Shown here: in pieces, positions 1 through 8,796 of the stretch
Position numbering within the stretch: the first letter of the stretch is position 1
Layout: the number at the start of each line of letters is the position of its first letter
Source of the DNA: Legionellales bacterium
Lineage (GTDB): Bacteria > Pseudomonadota > Gammaproteobacteria > DSM-16500
DNA: 46,422 bases
Reading direction: 5' to 3'
Assembly: GCA_947478495.1 (NCBI GenBank)
Contig: CANJVW010000012.1
Coordinates: 1 to 46,422, forward strand
Notes under the pieces: generated by a model
Seen by the model: the letters and a program-made list of their open reading frames with translations, nothing else
The model's database searches: none
What the model was told of the DNA's origin: nothing
Translations under genes and position numbers: made by a program

Positions 1-83
1 CAGAGAGGGGCGCGGGGATGACAGAGAGGGGCGCGGGGATGACAGAGAGGGGCGCGGGGATGACAGAGAGGGGCGCGGGGATA
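1..83. repeat. 21-bp tandem repeat, about four copies, inside thiL
   Basis: Three perfect units and a fourth shortened one run from the window edge. Each contains CGCGGGGATGACAGAGAG. The core CGCGGGGATGAC is also the end of the palindromic elements at 38918-38944 and 43618-43644, and the base run after it (purine-rich, then GGGGCG) resembles the flank at 38945-38960. The unit length is a multiple of three and no stop codon arises in the thiL frame. The array may continue upstream. Confidence 0.9.
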
Positions 84-517
84 GCAGAAGAAAAGAAAAA
101 ATAACGCTTGATGCCGCATCGAGAGATTTTGTGGTTAACAAGCTCAACCGCCCGGAACCACGCATTGATATCGGTATCAAGCTACGCCATATTGCAACTG
201 CCGCTATTGATATTTCAGATGGATTCGCAGCGGATTTAAAACATATTTTAGAGCGCTCTCAGGTAGGTGCAAAAATCTGTGTGGATGATTTACCCCTCTC
301 GCCCACACTCAAACAACAAACGGCGCGTTATGATTACGCGCTTAATGGCGGCGATGATTATGAATTATTATTTACGATTCCGCCTGATAAAAAACATCTA
401 CTCGATTTTGATTGCGCCTGCATTGGCATCATCACCTGTCACGCCGGAGTGCTAAACATCATCCATTCAGATGAAAAGCCTTACACTAATCTTATCCATG
501 GGTATCAGCATTTTTAG
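2..517 (+). CDS. thiL: Thiamine-monophosphate kinase, C-terminal part, with in-frame repeat insertion
   Basis: ThiL phosphorylates thiamine monophosphate to the diphosphate cofactor in the cytoplasm. The frame is open from the window edge, so the 5' end is missing. After the repeat region, the part from about base 104 carries ThiL hallmarks: AIDISDGFAADL, GGDDYELLFT and a final HGYQHF. Bases 1-83 are nearly four 21-bp units that read in the same frame as DREGRGD, placed where the family has a variable loop before the RPxPRI segment. A GTG at 131 would give only 128 residues and lack the N-terminal domain, so it is not the native start. The 3' end overlaps the convergent tag gene by 26 bases. 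Identity is firm; whether the interrupted protein is active is unknown. Confidence 0.85.
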   Translation, partial: REGRGDDREGRGDDREGRGDDREGRGDSRRKEKITLDAASRDFVVNKLNRPEPRIDIGIKLRHIATAAIDISDGFAADLKHILERSQVGAKICVDDLPLSPTLKQQTARYDYALNGGDDYELLFTIPPDKKHLLDFDCACIGIITCHAGVLNIIHSDEKPYTNLIHGYQHF

Positions 518-1079
518 CATAACAAAAACAATCTAGCGCATGATCATTCACCATGCCCACAGCCTGCATAAACGCATAACAAATCGTACTGCCCACAAAT
601 TTAAATCCGCGTTTTTTTAAATCTTTCGATAAGCGATCAGAAATCTCTGTTGTAGGCGGCAGAGACTTCAACCCCTCCCAATGATTATGAATTGGCTTGC
701 CCCCCACAAACGACCAAAGATACTCTGAAAAATCGATGCCATTTTTCTTCATCTCTAAAAAAATCTTTGCATTCGTGATGATAGATTGAATTTTTAATTT
801 GTTACGAATAATGCCTGCATCCAACAACAGCTCGTCCACCTTACCCTGATCATACTGCGCGATGCACTCCGCATCAAACTGATCGAAGGAGGCGCGATAG
901 TTCTCGCGCCTTTTCAAAATAGTGAGCCAACTGAGGCCCGCCTGCATCCCTTCCAGTATTAAACATTCAAACAATAATGTCTCGTCAAAAATAGGAACGC
1001 CCCACTCGTGATCATGATAGTGAATATAAAGCGGATGATCGCTCACCCATCCGCAACGCGTTTTATTTTTTGTGATCAT
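492..1079 (-). CDS. tag: DNA-3-methyladenine glycosylase I
   Basis: Base-excision repair enzyme that removes 3-methyladenine from alkylated DNA. The 195 residues match the usual length (187 in E. coli). Visible hallmarks are RCGWV near residue 8, YHDHEWGVP at 21-29, LEGMQAGLSW with Glu43 in the position of E. coli Glu38, KKRGFKFVG, and the C-terminal NDHALDCFC. The zinc-binding cysteines and histidines of the family (Cys9, His22 and the C-terminal His/Cys) are present. Its ATG overlaps the stop of the upstream GyrI-like gene (ATGA), so the two are probably translationally coupled. The 3' end runs 26 bases into thiL on the other strand. Confidence 0.95.
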   Translation of the reverse strand: MITKNKTRCGWVSDHPLYIHYHDHEWGVPIFDETLLFECLILEGMQAGLSWLTILKRRENYRASFDQFDAECIAQYDQGKVDELLLDAGIIRNKLKIQSIITNAKIFLEMKKNGIDFSEYLWSFVGGKPIHNHWEGLKSLPPTTEISDRLSKDLKKRGFKFVGSTICYAFMQAVGMVNDHALDCFCYAKNADTHG

Positions 1080-1570
1080 TCAATACTCCCTGTCTCCACA
1101 CCGATATAAATCGCTACATCTCCGCCGCCCTGATACATTTCAAAATCGGTTTTAAAGCAACGAATCGCTATGGGGTATGATGCAAAATAATCCCATACGC
1201 GTTTCCATGTTTCAATCACAGCTTGAGGCATCACGCCTTTATTTTCAAACACGAGATAATGGCCCGATAAAACACGAACAGTCGAAAACGCTAGTGTATT
1301 CGATGAGCGACTTGATTTGACCCCCGCCGTCACCGTGTACAGCCCGTCGGCATCGGACTCATAATCGGAGTAAACGCCAAAAAGAGGGGAGTCGCACAAA
1401 CGATGTGGGATGCTATCCGTCAATCCTTCTGTAAAAAATCGCTGCCATAAATGGGATAATTTGGCCGTTGACGGATTAAATTCATCTCGATTAGCCGTTT
1501 TAACACTCAAACCCGCTACGTTAAAGCCATCCATATGTAAAAGTCTGGGCTCTTTATTGCTCGTTATCAT
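1076..1570 (-). CDS. GyrI-like / AraC effector-binding domain protein
   Basis: A 164-residue stand-alone small-molecule-binding domain of the GyrI-like (SOUL/AraC effector-binding) type. It opens with a strand reading FNVAGLSVKT, has a central FGVYSDYESDADGLY segment and a conserved end, FEMYQGGGDVAIYIGV, typical of the group. There is no DNA-binding domain. It follows the YafY-type regulator with a 72-base gap and overlaps tag, so the three likely form one transcript. Domains of this type sense drugs or protect against toxic ligands; the ligand here is unknown. Confidence 0.8.
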   Translation of the reverse strand: MITSNKEPRLLHMDGFNVAGLSVKTANRDEFNPSTAKLSHLWQRFFTEGLTDSIPHRLCDSPLFGVYSDYESDADGLYTVTAGVKSSRSSNTLAFSTVRVLSGHYLVFENKGVMPQAVIETWKRVWDYFASYPIAIRCFKTDFEMYQGGGDVAIYIGVETGSIE

Positions 1571-1642
1571 ACAATACTCTCCTGTTAATTGATGAAACAG
1601 GCAGTCTAACCTAAGGGTATGACAGATTCTGTCAGCAGTGAT

Positions 1643-2335
1643 TTATTGCACAGAAAGAAAATTCGACGCTTGCCAACGTTTCAACAAAAGATGCCGCCGC
1701 TCAGGATAGCGAGTCCCAGGTACGCTGAATTGCGCAATGCGATCCGCCCGGAAATGCCGAAAATTATTTCTAAGCTCACACCATGCAATCACCACACGCA
1801 CTTCATCAAAATAACTCAATCCTAAAGGCCAAATAATTCGTTGAGAGAGCTGATGATGTACATCGGTATAGGTAATCTCTAGCTTATTTTCTTGTCGAAT
1901 GAGTTGTCGAAGCAACGCCAGCTTTGAATCGCCCGCCTCGACGACATGCCCGGGCCCCAGGACCAATAAGCCAGACGCTTCCAATTGATGTCGAAGATTG
2001 AGAGGTAATACCGCCGCCATTTTAGCAAGCGCACGGATCGCAGCTTTTTGCAATTGACTGTCCGCACGACTCATCACCCAGCTCGAGCCTAATGCCAATG
2101 CCTCCAGCTCTTCTTCATCAAACATAAGAGGTGGGAGGGTAAATCCGGGTCGCAAGACATAGCCGATACCAGGCTCGCCCTCTATTTTTGCGCCCCTCAT
2201 TTGCAAACTCGCGATATCGCGATAGAGTGTGCGCACACTCATGCCAAATTTTTTCGCTAATGCTGCCCCGCTGACGGGGTAGCGATGCTCTCGAAAATAC
2301 TGAATTAAATCTAACAATCGTTCGCTGCGGGACAT
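1643..2335 (-). CDS. YafY-type HTH/WYL-domain transcriptional regulator
   Basis: The 230-residue protein begins with a winged helix (SRSERLLDLIQYFREHRYPVSG, then KFGMSVRTLYRDI as recognition helix, residues about 1-60). A linker rich in LPPLMFDEEELEAL follows, and the C-terminal half is WYL-like (RIIWPLGLSYFDEVRVVIAWCELR with an FRADRI segment near residue 195). WYL regulators bind ligands or nucleic acid and control nearby genes. Placement upstream of the GyrI-like gene suggests that it regulates this unit or itself. Confidence 0.85.
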   Translation of the reverse strand: MSRSERLLDLIQYFREHRYPVSGAALAKKFGMSVRTLYRDIASLQMRGAKIEGEPGIGYVLRPGFTLPPLMFDEEELEALALGSSWVMSRADSQLQKAAIRALAKMAAVLPLNLRHQLEASGLLVLGPGHVVEAGDSKLALLRQLIRQENKLEITYTDVHHQLSQRIIWPLGLSYFDEVRVVIAWCELRNNFRHFRADRIAQFSVPGTRYPERRHLLLKRWQASNFLSVQ

Positions 2336-2399
2336 ACATCTATTCCTCTGCTGCCAATAATATTGCGCGGTAAAAGAATAGCATAATACTATATATTAT

Positions 2400-4148
2400 C
2401 TAGATATTAAATCGAAAATGGGCTTCATCGAGACCAGCGCGATCCACCGCAACAGGTGCCTGCAACAACTCATCTAATATCGTTTGTTTAGATGTCTTGA
2501 ATCTATCTTCCACTTTTCCTAACATTAATTGACAATCTTTCTCATAGCGCAGAACACGGTCTTCTCGATGATCACACAATGTTTCCACTACACTTTGCTG
2601 AATGCTCTCCACATCAGAATTTCCTTTGTATTTTTCACCGCCAGATACATGTTGGTATAGCGCTTTTAATAAATGCTCTTCTTTTCCTTCGCGACCCAGC
2701 CGACCTGCTATCACTGCAATTTCTACAAATAATTTCTTTGCAGCCTGTTCAATATCTTTTTTTTGACCATCAATCCCACTTGCTAATAAAATATCACAGC
2801 CCGTATCTGAAAATAATAAAGGATTGCCTCCTTTTTTCACAAATTCGGCGGCATGATTGGTTGCAGTCATGGTAGGGCGTCCATCCACCATCCGCACTGG
2901 CGATGTCTTGTGCTCGCTCAATCGCTCTGTTTGCGTATCATTCGCATAGGAATTACCATGATCAATTTTCTGAAAAAAAACAGTGCCGCCTGCCATTTGA
3001 ATGGATTTAATAATAGAAATAATAGCGTCTTCTCTTCCTGGTGAATCAGGCTTTGCTTCCTGTTTCTGCTTAAGTGCTGTCACCAATTGATCAAAATGCA
3101 CTTGTGAGATATTAGGAGGAAAAACAGTGGGCGCCTCAACAACTAATAACACATTTTCCACATGCAAATCATAGTCGCCTTCTCGCAAGGCCATTTGCAA
3201 TCCATGTTCTAGGCCGAGACCACACTCTTCATTTAATTTTGTTAAAAATGGAATAAGCCGCAGATCACGCGACCCCACCATTTTGGGTCGCGTCTTATAA
3301 CCCCCAAGCTCTGATGCTGTCAGCGTGCAGGCGCTTTTGTGATATTCACTTGCCACACACACGCGAGACTCTGCATTGGTTGGATCATCGGATGATTTTA
3401 GCCAAAGCTGCGTTTTAGCAACGGCTTTTTTTGCTTTTTCTTTTTCGGCGCCATCTGGTAAGCGCTCACAAAATGCTTGGTATTCCAAATATGCTAAGTG
3501 CTCTGCCAACGTTTCACCGAGACTATTCCCCTGTTTCACCATATGAGTTGTTTGTTCGGATTTTTCATCTAACACCGTACAGCGCTCGCCCCAACGCGCG
3601 CCGGATGTTTTTTTATCTCTTGATTCCACGTTAACCCGACCCAATATCTCACCACCCGAAACGGGGAGAAACTCCGTCGTGCGCAGCGCACCCACTGCTT
3701 GCTTTAAGCTTTTGTAACCAACCGCATTCTTTGCGCTCTTTGAAACAAACAACCAATCTCGAATCCAACCCAAAATACCGCTGTAGGCTTTATATAATAA
3801 TTTAAATTTTTCTGATTCCTGAACCACCTTGCTAATATCGCATGGCCCTTTTTTTAGGGGTTCAATGATATTGAGTCGCATCTCATTTAAAAAAACTCTT
3901 CCTGAGTCTGCGACAGAGGAATAGCCCAAACGTGAACGATCTTTTAATATTTCTGATTCAAGCCCTCGCTCTCGCTGCCAAATATCCCACACATCATCCA
4001 TCAATCGTTTTAAATTTTTCTTTGTTTCTGCGGTGCAATGAACGCCACCCAGTTTGTTCAATGCATTATAACACAGGCGATATTCTTCCAATTTCATGCG
4101 CGCTAAATGTTCATTATTTTTTTTCTGCTCTTCATCCGTGATTGGCAT
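2400..4148 (-). CDS. Hypothetical protein with atypical kinase-like motifs; candidate Dot/Icm effector
   Basis: I do not recognise a named family for this 582-residue soluble protein. It has no signal peptide or membrane segment. Several motifs look kinase-like in order: a possible beta-3 lysine in HMVKQ (Lys205), a glutamate-containing helix ETLAEHLAYLEYQ (212-224), a catalytic-loop-like GDYDLHVENVLL (324-335) with Asp327 and Asn332 five apart as in HRD-xxxxN loops, and KIDHGNS (394-400) in place of a DFG motif. The spacing between the last two (64 residues) is longer than in ordinary kinases. It lies 15 bases downstream of the DUF1704 gene, so the two are probably one operon. The kinase reading and effector status are inferences; the ORF itself is secure. 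Confidence 0.7.
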   Translation of the reverse strand: MPITDEEQKKNNEHLARMKLEEYRLCYNALNKLGGVHCTAETKKNLKRLMDDVWDIWQRERGLESEILKDRSRLGYSSVADSGRVFLNEMRLNIIEPLKKGPCDISKVVQESEKFKLLYKAYSGILGWIRDWLFVSKSAKNAVGYKSLKQAVGALRTTEFLPVSGGEILGRVNVESRDKKTSGARWGERCTVLDEKSEQTTHMVKQGNSLGETLAEHLAYLEYQAFCERLPDGAEKEKAKKAVAKTQLWLKSSDDPTNAESRVCVASEYHKSACTLTASELGGYKTRPKMVGSRDLRLIPFLTKLNEECGLGLEHGLQMALREGDYDLHVENVLLVVEAPTVFPPNISQVHFDQLVTALKQKQEAKPDSPGREDAIISIIKSIQMAGGTVFFQKIDHGNSYANDTQTERLSEHKTSPVRMVDGRPTMTATNHAAEFVKKGGNPLLFSDTGCDILLASGIDGQKKDIEQAAKKLFVEIAVIAGRLGREGKEEHLLKALYQHVSGGEKYKGNSDVESIQQSVVETLCDHREDRVLRYEKDCQLMLGKVEDRFKTSKQTILDELLQAPVAVDRAGLDEAHFRFNI

Positions 4149-4163
4149 ATTCCACTCCGCTCA

Positions 4164-5453
4164 TCAAACCAACATTGATTTAAAATCCATTGCCAGCTGC
4201 CCTAAATCTAATTTATTTAAAAACAAGGAATAACACATCCATGCGCTAAGCGCTGCTAAATCGCGAAATTGAGGTGGCATATATTTAGGTGCAATCGCAA
4301 TACCTTCCTCAACCAAATCTGCCAACACATGAATATCTTCTAATGTGGTTTTACCCATAAAAAGAATAGGAATTTGATGCACTAATCCGCGCTGCACCGC
4401 CAACCGAATGTAATTATAAATTAAAATAAATCCTTTGCTATACGATAAATCTTTAGTGAACGGCCTGCCATTGGGCACGCTCCCCCGAAAAACACGGGTG
4501 GTCGCTTGATAGCTTTCTTCCTCTGAAAATCCCGATTCGCGATAAAAATGAAAAACCTCGAGAAAATTTGCGCCCTCTTCTGCCATACTGACAGCCGTGA
4601 TGCGATTCGTTAAACGTTGCAATCGCGCAGGGTAGGAGGCAAACGTAAAAATCTCGGTGATAATGGCAAGACCCTCTTGCGTCACAGTCGATGATGGAGG
4701 ACCTTTACTCAAGAAAGTACAATACGGTTGAGCCAATCCATTTAAGGTGGTCCCTAGGTGCACCCATCCTTCATGCACCTCAAATACGCGAATTTCACGC
4801 GCACTAAATGTGAGTCCTGCATGAATTTTAATGCGATCCGCGCCCGCCGAGGCATCTGCTAGAATACCATCACTCAATTCAACGCGAACATTGTCTTTGT
4901 CGTCAAAGTAAGACCCTAGTCGTTCTTGCAGAGCTTTAACGGTTTCCTCGCTGGTGTATATCTCTTCATCCGCTTCTGTTTTCACCAAATTCGTGATTTT
5001 AGAGAGGGTTAGCGCAACCGTGCTCGCCAAATCTTTCAATGTTGGCGCGCCGATATGAAATGCATCTTCTGAGCTACCATATAATTCTTGAGAAATGTCT
5101 GTAAAACGCGGCGTGCCGCGCGCCATCAGCATTTCAACGACCGAACTGTACTCATGGCACATACGCTGCATAATGCTACCAACGCCACTATATTGCCCGA
5201 GCTTTCGTCGAATATTGCGCTCTATTTCATTGAATTCATCGAGTTTTTTTTGAGGATCAAAGTTCAATGGATTTTTAGCTTGGTAATAATCTTTGTCAAT
5301 CGCAGGATTTTCTTTGCATTTCTTGTTAAAAAAATCAGTCCGAATGCTCGCATCCCATTTCAACGCATCCAAAACGCGAATGGGCTTTTGCGCTGAGACA
5401 ATTTGCTCAGACAGCTCGTGAATCACTTTTTGATATTCTGTTGGCATCACCAA
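4164..5453 (-). CDS. DUF1704 / QEGLA-motif protein, putative metallocarboxypeptidase
   Basis: The 429 residues belong to the family annotated as 'flavohemoglobin expression-modulating QEGLA motif protein' (DUF1704). The diagnostic segments are HEGWVH at 227-232 and TQEGLA at 258-263. Together they have the layout of a zincin: two His separated by four residues with a Glu between, and a third Glu about 28 residues on. The same domain occurs in the vertebrate tubulin carboxypeptidase MATCAP. Further conserved-looking blocks are LTRxFRGS-like TTRVFRGS (318-325) and KDLSYSKGF (334-342). No signal peptide is seen. It is the first gene of a unit with the 582-residue kinase-like protein. Family membership is firm; the substrate is unknown. 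Confidence 0.85.
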   Translation of the reverse strand: MVMPTEYQKVIHELSEQIVSAQKPIRVLDALKWDASIRTDFFNKKCKENPAIDKDYYQAKNPLNFDPQKKLDEFNEIERNIRRKLGQYSGVGSIMQRMCHEYSSVVEMLMARGTPRFTDISQELYGSSEDAFHIGAPTLKDLASTVALTLSKITNLVKTEADEEIYTSEETVKALQERLGSYFDDKDNVRVELSDGILADASAGADRIKIHAGLTFSAREIRVFEVHEGWVHLGTTLNGLAQPYCTFLSKGPPSSTVTQEGLAIITEIFTFASYPARLQRLTNRITAVSMAEEGANFLEVFHFYRESGFSEEESYQATTRVFRGSVPNGRPFTKDLSYSKGFILIYNYIRLAVQRGLVHQIPILFMGKTTLEDIHVLADLVEEGIAIAPKYMPPQFRDLAALSAWMCYSLFLNKLDLGQLAMDFKSMLV

Positions 5454-5554
5454 TCCTCGCCGCCTATCTTCCTATCATTAATAGTAACATGCTTCGCGAG
5501 GACTGCATTATATTTACAGAGCTTACTAGCAAGAAGCAAATAGTTTGTCTACTT

Positions 5555-6292
5555 TTAAATCATATCCCCGCAATGACTTTGCAACACAGCAAGCGCCGCC
5601 ACCGCTGCCGTTTCAGTGCGCAACACACGTGGACCCAAATTAAGCGAGGCAAACCCACCCTGTTCAAGATACGCTATTTCAGCATCGCTCAACCCCCCCT
5701 CGGGTCCAACCAACAACAAAACGCTTTGATTGGGCTTCACTTGATGCAAAGAAGCCTTTGACACAGTGGGTGACAACACAAATCGACAATCGGCCTCCAA
5801 ATCAAGGCTCTTCATTAAAGCGGTGGGCGGGCAGAGGAGTGGGATGCGATTACGACCCGATTGTTCGCACGCACTGATAATAATCGATTGCCAATGTTCC
5901 ACTTTTTTTGAAAGACGCTCTGCATCCAGCTTCACAGTCGATCGCTCGGTAAATAAAGGGATTATTTTATGCGCCCCCAATTCCACCGCTTTTTGAATGG
6001 TATAATCCATTTTTTCACCCCGTGAAATGCCTTGCGCCAAATACAATGGCAAGGGTGACTCCACATCACGCAAAATAAATTCTTTTGTTTCAACTATCAC
6101 TTCTTTTTTGCGAACCTCAACCACCACGGCGCGATATTCACCGCCTTCGCCATTCAATAACGTGAGCGTGTCATTTTTTTGGATACGCATAACGGATGCC
6201 ATGTGATGACTCGCACGAGCATCCAGTATAACGATTTGATTAACCGCTAGAGGAGTCGCTTGAAAAACCCGTGAAACCGATACATTAGACAT
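5555..6292 (-). CDS. rsmE: 16S rRNA m3U1498 methyltransferase
   Basis: SPOUT-class enzyme that methylates U1498 of 16S rRNA using S-adenosylmethionine. It starts with SVSRVFQ, has the RNA-binding PUA-like N-terminus ([14 protein letters not shown]), and the knotted C-terminal core [15 protein letters not shown] and [17 protein letters not shown] chose the ATG at 6292 because [10 protein letters not shown] fits the family start; six extra codons upstream are possible. The ATG lies inside the last codons of the upstream ferredoxin gene (8-base overlap), indicating coupling. About 245 residues, normal length. Confidence 0.93.
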   Translation of the reverse strand: MSNVSVSRVFQATPLAVNQIVILDARASHHMASVMRIQKNDTLTLLNGEGGEYRAVVVEVRKKEVIVETKEFILRDVESPLPLYLAQGISRGEKMDYTIQKAVELGAHKIIPLFTERSTVKLDAERLSKKVEHWQSIIISACEQSGRNRIPLLCPPTALMKSLDLEADCRFVLSPTVSKASLHQVKPNQSVLLLVGPEGGLSDAEIAYLEQGGFASLNLGPRVLRTETAAVAALAVLQSHCGDMI

Positions 6293-6632
6293 GCAGTTGA
6301 TACTCCTCAACGACTTTTCCTGAGATCAAATGCTCTTGAATAATGCGTTCCAACACATCTGGATGACACGAGTGATACCATACCCCTTCCGGATACACGA
6401 CCGCAATCGGGCCATTGATACAAACGCGCAGACAGTTGGCTTTAGTGCGATATATACCACCCCGACCTGTCAATTGCAGTTCATCAAGCCGTTTTTTTAA
6501 ATAGTCCCAGGCGACTAAGCTCGATATCTTATCGCAGCATTTGGGGTTCGTTTGATCGCAACATAGGAAGATATGTCGCTTAATCTGCGACAATCCCAGT
6601 GCGTCGATTCGATCTTTCAATGAATTATCCAT
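6285..6632 (-). CDS. Thioredoxin-like [2Fe-2S] ferredoxin
   Basis: A 115-residue protein of the (2Fe-2S) ferredoxin domain type. The four probable cluster ligands lie in [12 protein letters not shown] (about residues 23-34) and [10 protein letters not shown] (about 67-76), followed by [12 protein letters not shown], a strongly conserved ending of this family. It is expected to carry electrons in the cytoplasm; the partner is unknown. The stop overlaps the start of rsmE, so the two genes are expressed together. It diverges from miaB with 73 bases between. Confidence 0.88.
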   Translation of the reverse strand: MDNSLKDRIDALGLSQIKRHIFLCCDQTNPKCCDKISSLVAWDYLKKRLDELQLTGRGGIYRTKANCLRVCINGPIAVVYPEGVWYHSCHPDVLERIIQEHLISGKVVEEYQLHV

Positions 6633-6705
6633 AGTCCTGTATTCTATCTATGGCAAAAAACTTTGCAATCGAATATCATAACCGACCTATTGAGAGGGGA
6701 TTACC

Positions 6706-8037
6706 ATGGGCAAAGTCTATATCCTGACACACGGCTGCCAAATGAATGAATACGATTCGTCAAAAATGGCGGATGTGTTGTTTGCGTCCCATGGTCTTGA
6801 AAAAACAACAGACCCGACGATAGCGGATGTGTTATTGCTGAATACCTGCTCCATTCGAGAAAAAGCACAAGAAAATGTATTTTCAGAGCTCGGTCGTTTT
6901 CGCGAGCTACAAGAAGAAAACCGCCATGTCATTATTGGTGTAGGCGGCTGTGTAGCAAGCCAAGAAGGCGCTGCTATTTTGAAGCGCGCACCCTATGTAG
7001 ACTTGATCTTTGGTCCACAAACACTCCATCGATTAGGAGAGATGCTGACAGAGGCGAAGAAAAAACGTGCGCCTGTGGTTGACATTTCATTTCCTGAAAT
7101 TGAAAAATTTGACAACTTGCCAACACCTCGTGCTGAAGGCCCGACTGCTTATGTGTCCATCATGGAAGGTTGCAGCAAATATTGCAGTTTTTGTGTGGTG
7201 CCTTACACGCGCGGCGAAGAAATTAGTCGTCCACTCGACAGTGTGCTTGCCGAAATCGCATCACTCGCCGCACAAGGCGTGAAAGAGGTGACGCTGCTCG
7301 GACAAAACGTGAACGACTATCGCGGACAGACGCACGACAACAGACAAGCTGATTTAAGTGTATTAATTCACTACACCGCCGCGATCGATGGCATTAAGCG
7401 CATTCGATTTATGACATCACACCCGCTTGCCTTCTCGCCCGCACTGATTGCAGCGTATGCCGATGTACCTGAACTTGCTAACTCTTTACATCTGCCTGTG
7501 CAAAGCGGATCTGATCGCATACTCGCTGCGATGAAGCGCGGCTACACAGCATTAGAATACAAATCCAAAATCCGAAAATTACGTTTAATTCGCCCGGACA
7601 TTACGATTACATCCGATTTTATTGTGGGTTTCCCCGGTGAAACAGATGAAGACTTTGAGCAAACTATGAATCTCATTCATGACATCGGGTTCGATAATTC
7701 ATATAGTTTTATCTACAGCCCACGTCCTGGCACACCTGCGGCGCAATTACCCGATCTGGTGCCAATGTCCATTAAAAAAGAACGTCTCGCGATACTGCAA
7801 CAACGTATTTTATTAAACACCCATCGGATTAGCGAAGGCATGATTGGTTCGACACAAACCATACTGGTTAACGGTCCATCTAAGAAAGATAAAAATGAAT
7901 TATCAGGTCGTACGGAAAATAATCGTGTCGTCAATTTTGCAGGGCCCGCTACCTTGATCGGACAGTTAATTCCGATCAAGATCACAGAGGCAAGACAGTA
8001 TTCGCTGCGAGGGGAAGTTATTCAACCGGAAAATTAA
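6706..8037 (+). CDS. miaB: tRNA-2-methylthio-N6-dimethylallyladenosine synthase
   Basis: Radical-SAM methylthiotransferase that converts i6A37 to ms2i6A37 in tRNAs reading UNN codons. Order of domains: N-terminal UPF0004 domain with [18 protein letters not shown] and GGCVAS (three cysteines for the auxiliary cluster), radical-SAM core with the CxxxCxxC motif in [17 protein letters not shown] (about residues 154-170), [11 protein letters not shown], and a C-terminal TRAM domain. Length 443 is typical. A ribosome-binding site, GAGAGGGG, lies just before the ATG. The last 20 bases overlap the convergent dipeptidase gene. Confidence 0.97.
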   Translation: MGKVYILTHGCQMNEYDSSKMADVLFASHGLEKTTDPTIADVLLLNTCSIREKAQENVFSELGRFRELQEENRHVIIGVGGCVASQEGAAILKRAPYVDLIFGPQTLHRLGEMLTEAKKKRAPVVDISFPEIEKFDNLPTPRAEGPTAYVSIMEGCSKYCSFCVVPYTRGEEISRPLDSVLAEIASLAAQGVKEVTLLGQNVNDYRGQTHDNRQADLSVLIHYTAAIDGIKRIRFMTSHPLAFSPALIAAYADVPELANSLHLPVQSGSDRILAAMKRGYTALEYKSKIRKLRLIRPDITITSDFIVGFPGETDEDFEQTMNLIHDIGFDNSYSFIYSPRPGTPAAQLPDLVPMSIKKERLAILQQRILLNTHRISEGMIGSTQTILVNGPSKKDKNELSGRTENNRVVNFAGPATLIGQLIPIKITEARQYSLRGEVIQPEN

Positions 8038-8704
8038 AATACGTGGTCGGATACGGTTCATTCTTTAAAGTGAAATGCCACCACTCTTCGGCAATGGGCG
8101 CAAACCCCACCTCATCCATATATTGCCTTAAGAGTAAACGATTTTTCTGGGCGACGCGTGGCACGGATGTACTGAATGCATGCGATTTCTCATCCATGTA
8201 ATCAAAGTGTGTCCCCATCCCTAAATCGATTGGATGATGATCCGATGAAAAACGCACTAACGTTAAATCCACCGTGCTGCCTCGGGTATGACCCGACTTT
8301 TTACCGATATAGCCCAGCTCAAAAAAATCGGCTTTATTAACCCGCGGATAATACTTTTTTTTCATTTTTTGATCATTTGCGTCTGCGCTCCACGCAATAA
8401 AATCATCGACCGCCATTTGCGGACGATAGCAATCGTATACTTTTAATCCCAGGGATTGTGCTTGCAATATATCTTGCAAGTGAGAGAGCGCCTCCGCTGT
8501 CTGACGCGTCAAAATACAAACGGGTGCTTCATACCCTTTCACGGGGCGCCCTAGAAAATTATTCCGCGTCACATATTTCACATCTTGAATAATGCTGGGC
8601 TTAACGTCCTTTAAATAAACAAAACCGTCTGGCAACGCCATAGCCGCTCCTGTCATTGATACCGCTAAAAAACAAAATAACAACACGATTCTTCTTATTT
8701 TCAT
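8018..8704 (-). CDS. D-alanyl-D-alanine dipeptidase, VanX/DdpX type
   Basis: Zinc dipeptidase of the M15D family that splits D-Ala-D-Ala. The motifs are complete: [13 protein letters not shown] (zinc His and Asp) and the downstream EEWWHF (catalytic Glu and zinc His), plus [13 protein letters not shown] typical of VanX/DdpX. I prefer the start at 8704 over 8722 because the former has GGAGCGG at the right distance and begins a signal peptide (MKIRR followed by a hydrophobic stretch ending near AMA). It is therefore probably periplasmic, as expected for recycling cell-wall peptides rather than for vancomycin resistance. No van-type neighbours are present. Confidence 0.92.
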   Translation of the reverse strand: MKIRRIVLLFCFLAVSMTGAAMALPDGFVYLKDVKPSIIQDVKYVTRNNFLGRPVKGYEAPVCILTRQTAEALSHLQDILQAQSLGLKVYDCYRPQMAVDDFIAWSADANDQKMKKKYYPRVNKADFFELGYIGKKSGHTRGSTVDLTLVRFSSDHHPIDLGMGTHFDYMDEKSHAFSTSVPRVAQKNRLLLRQYMDEVGFAPIAEEWWHFTLKNEPYPTTYFNFPVE

Positions 8705-8796
8705 TAACCGCTCCACGTTCAAAAATGATACATTTTAAATAGTTTATCATTCACGACATTTGTAGTAGAGTCAATGAGATCTTACAAGGAAAACAC

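Noticed and set aside
1-83. Tandem repeat as a CRISPR array
   Set aside because: The 21-bp units are directly adjacent with no unique spacers, and they read in frame with thiL.
8018-8704. VanX-type gene as vancomycin resistance
   Set aside because: No vanH, vanA or regulatory genes are present, and Gram-negative bacteria commonly carry exported DdpX-type dipeptidases for peptide use.
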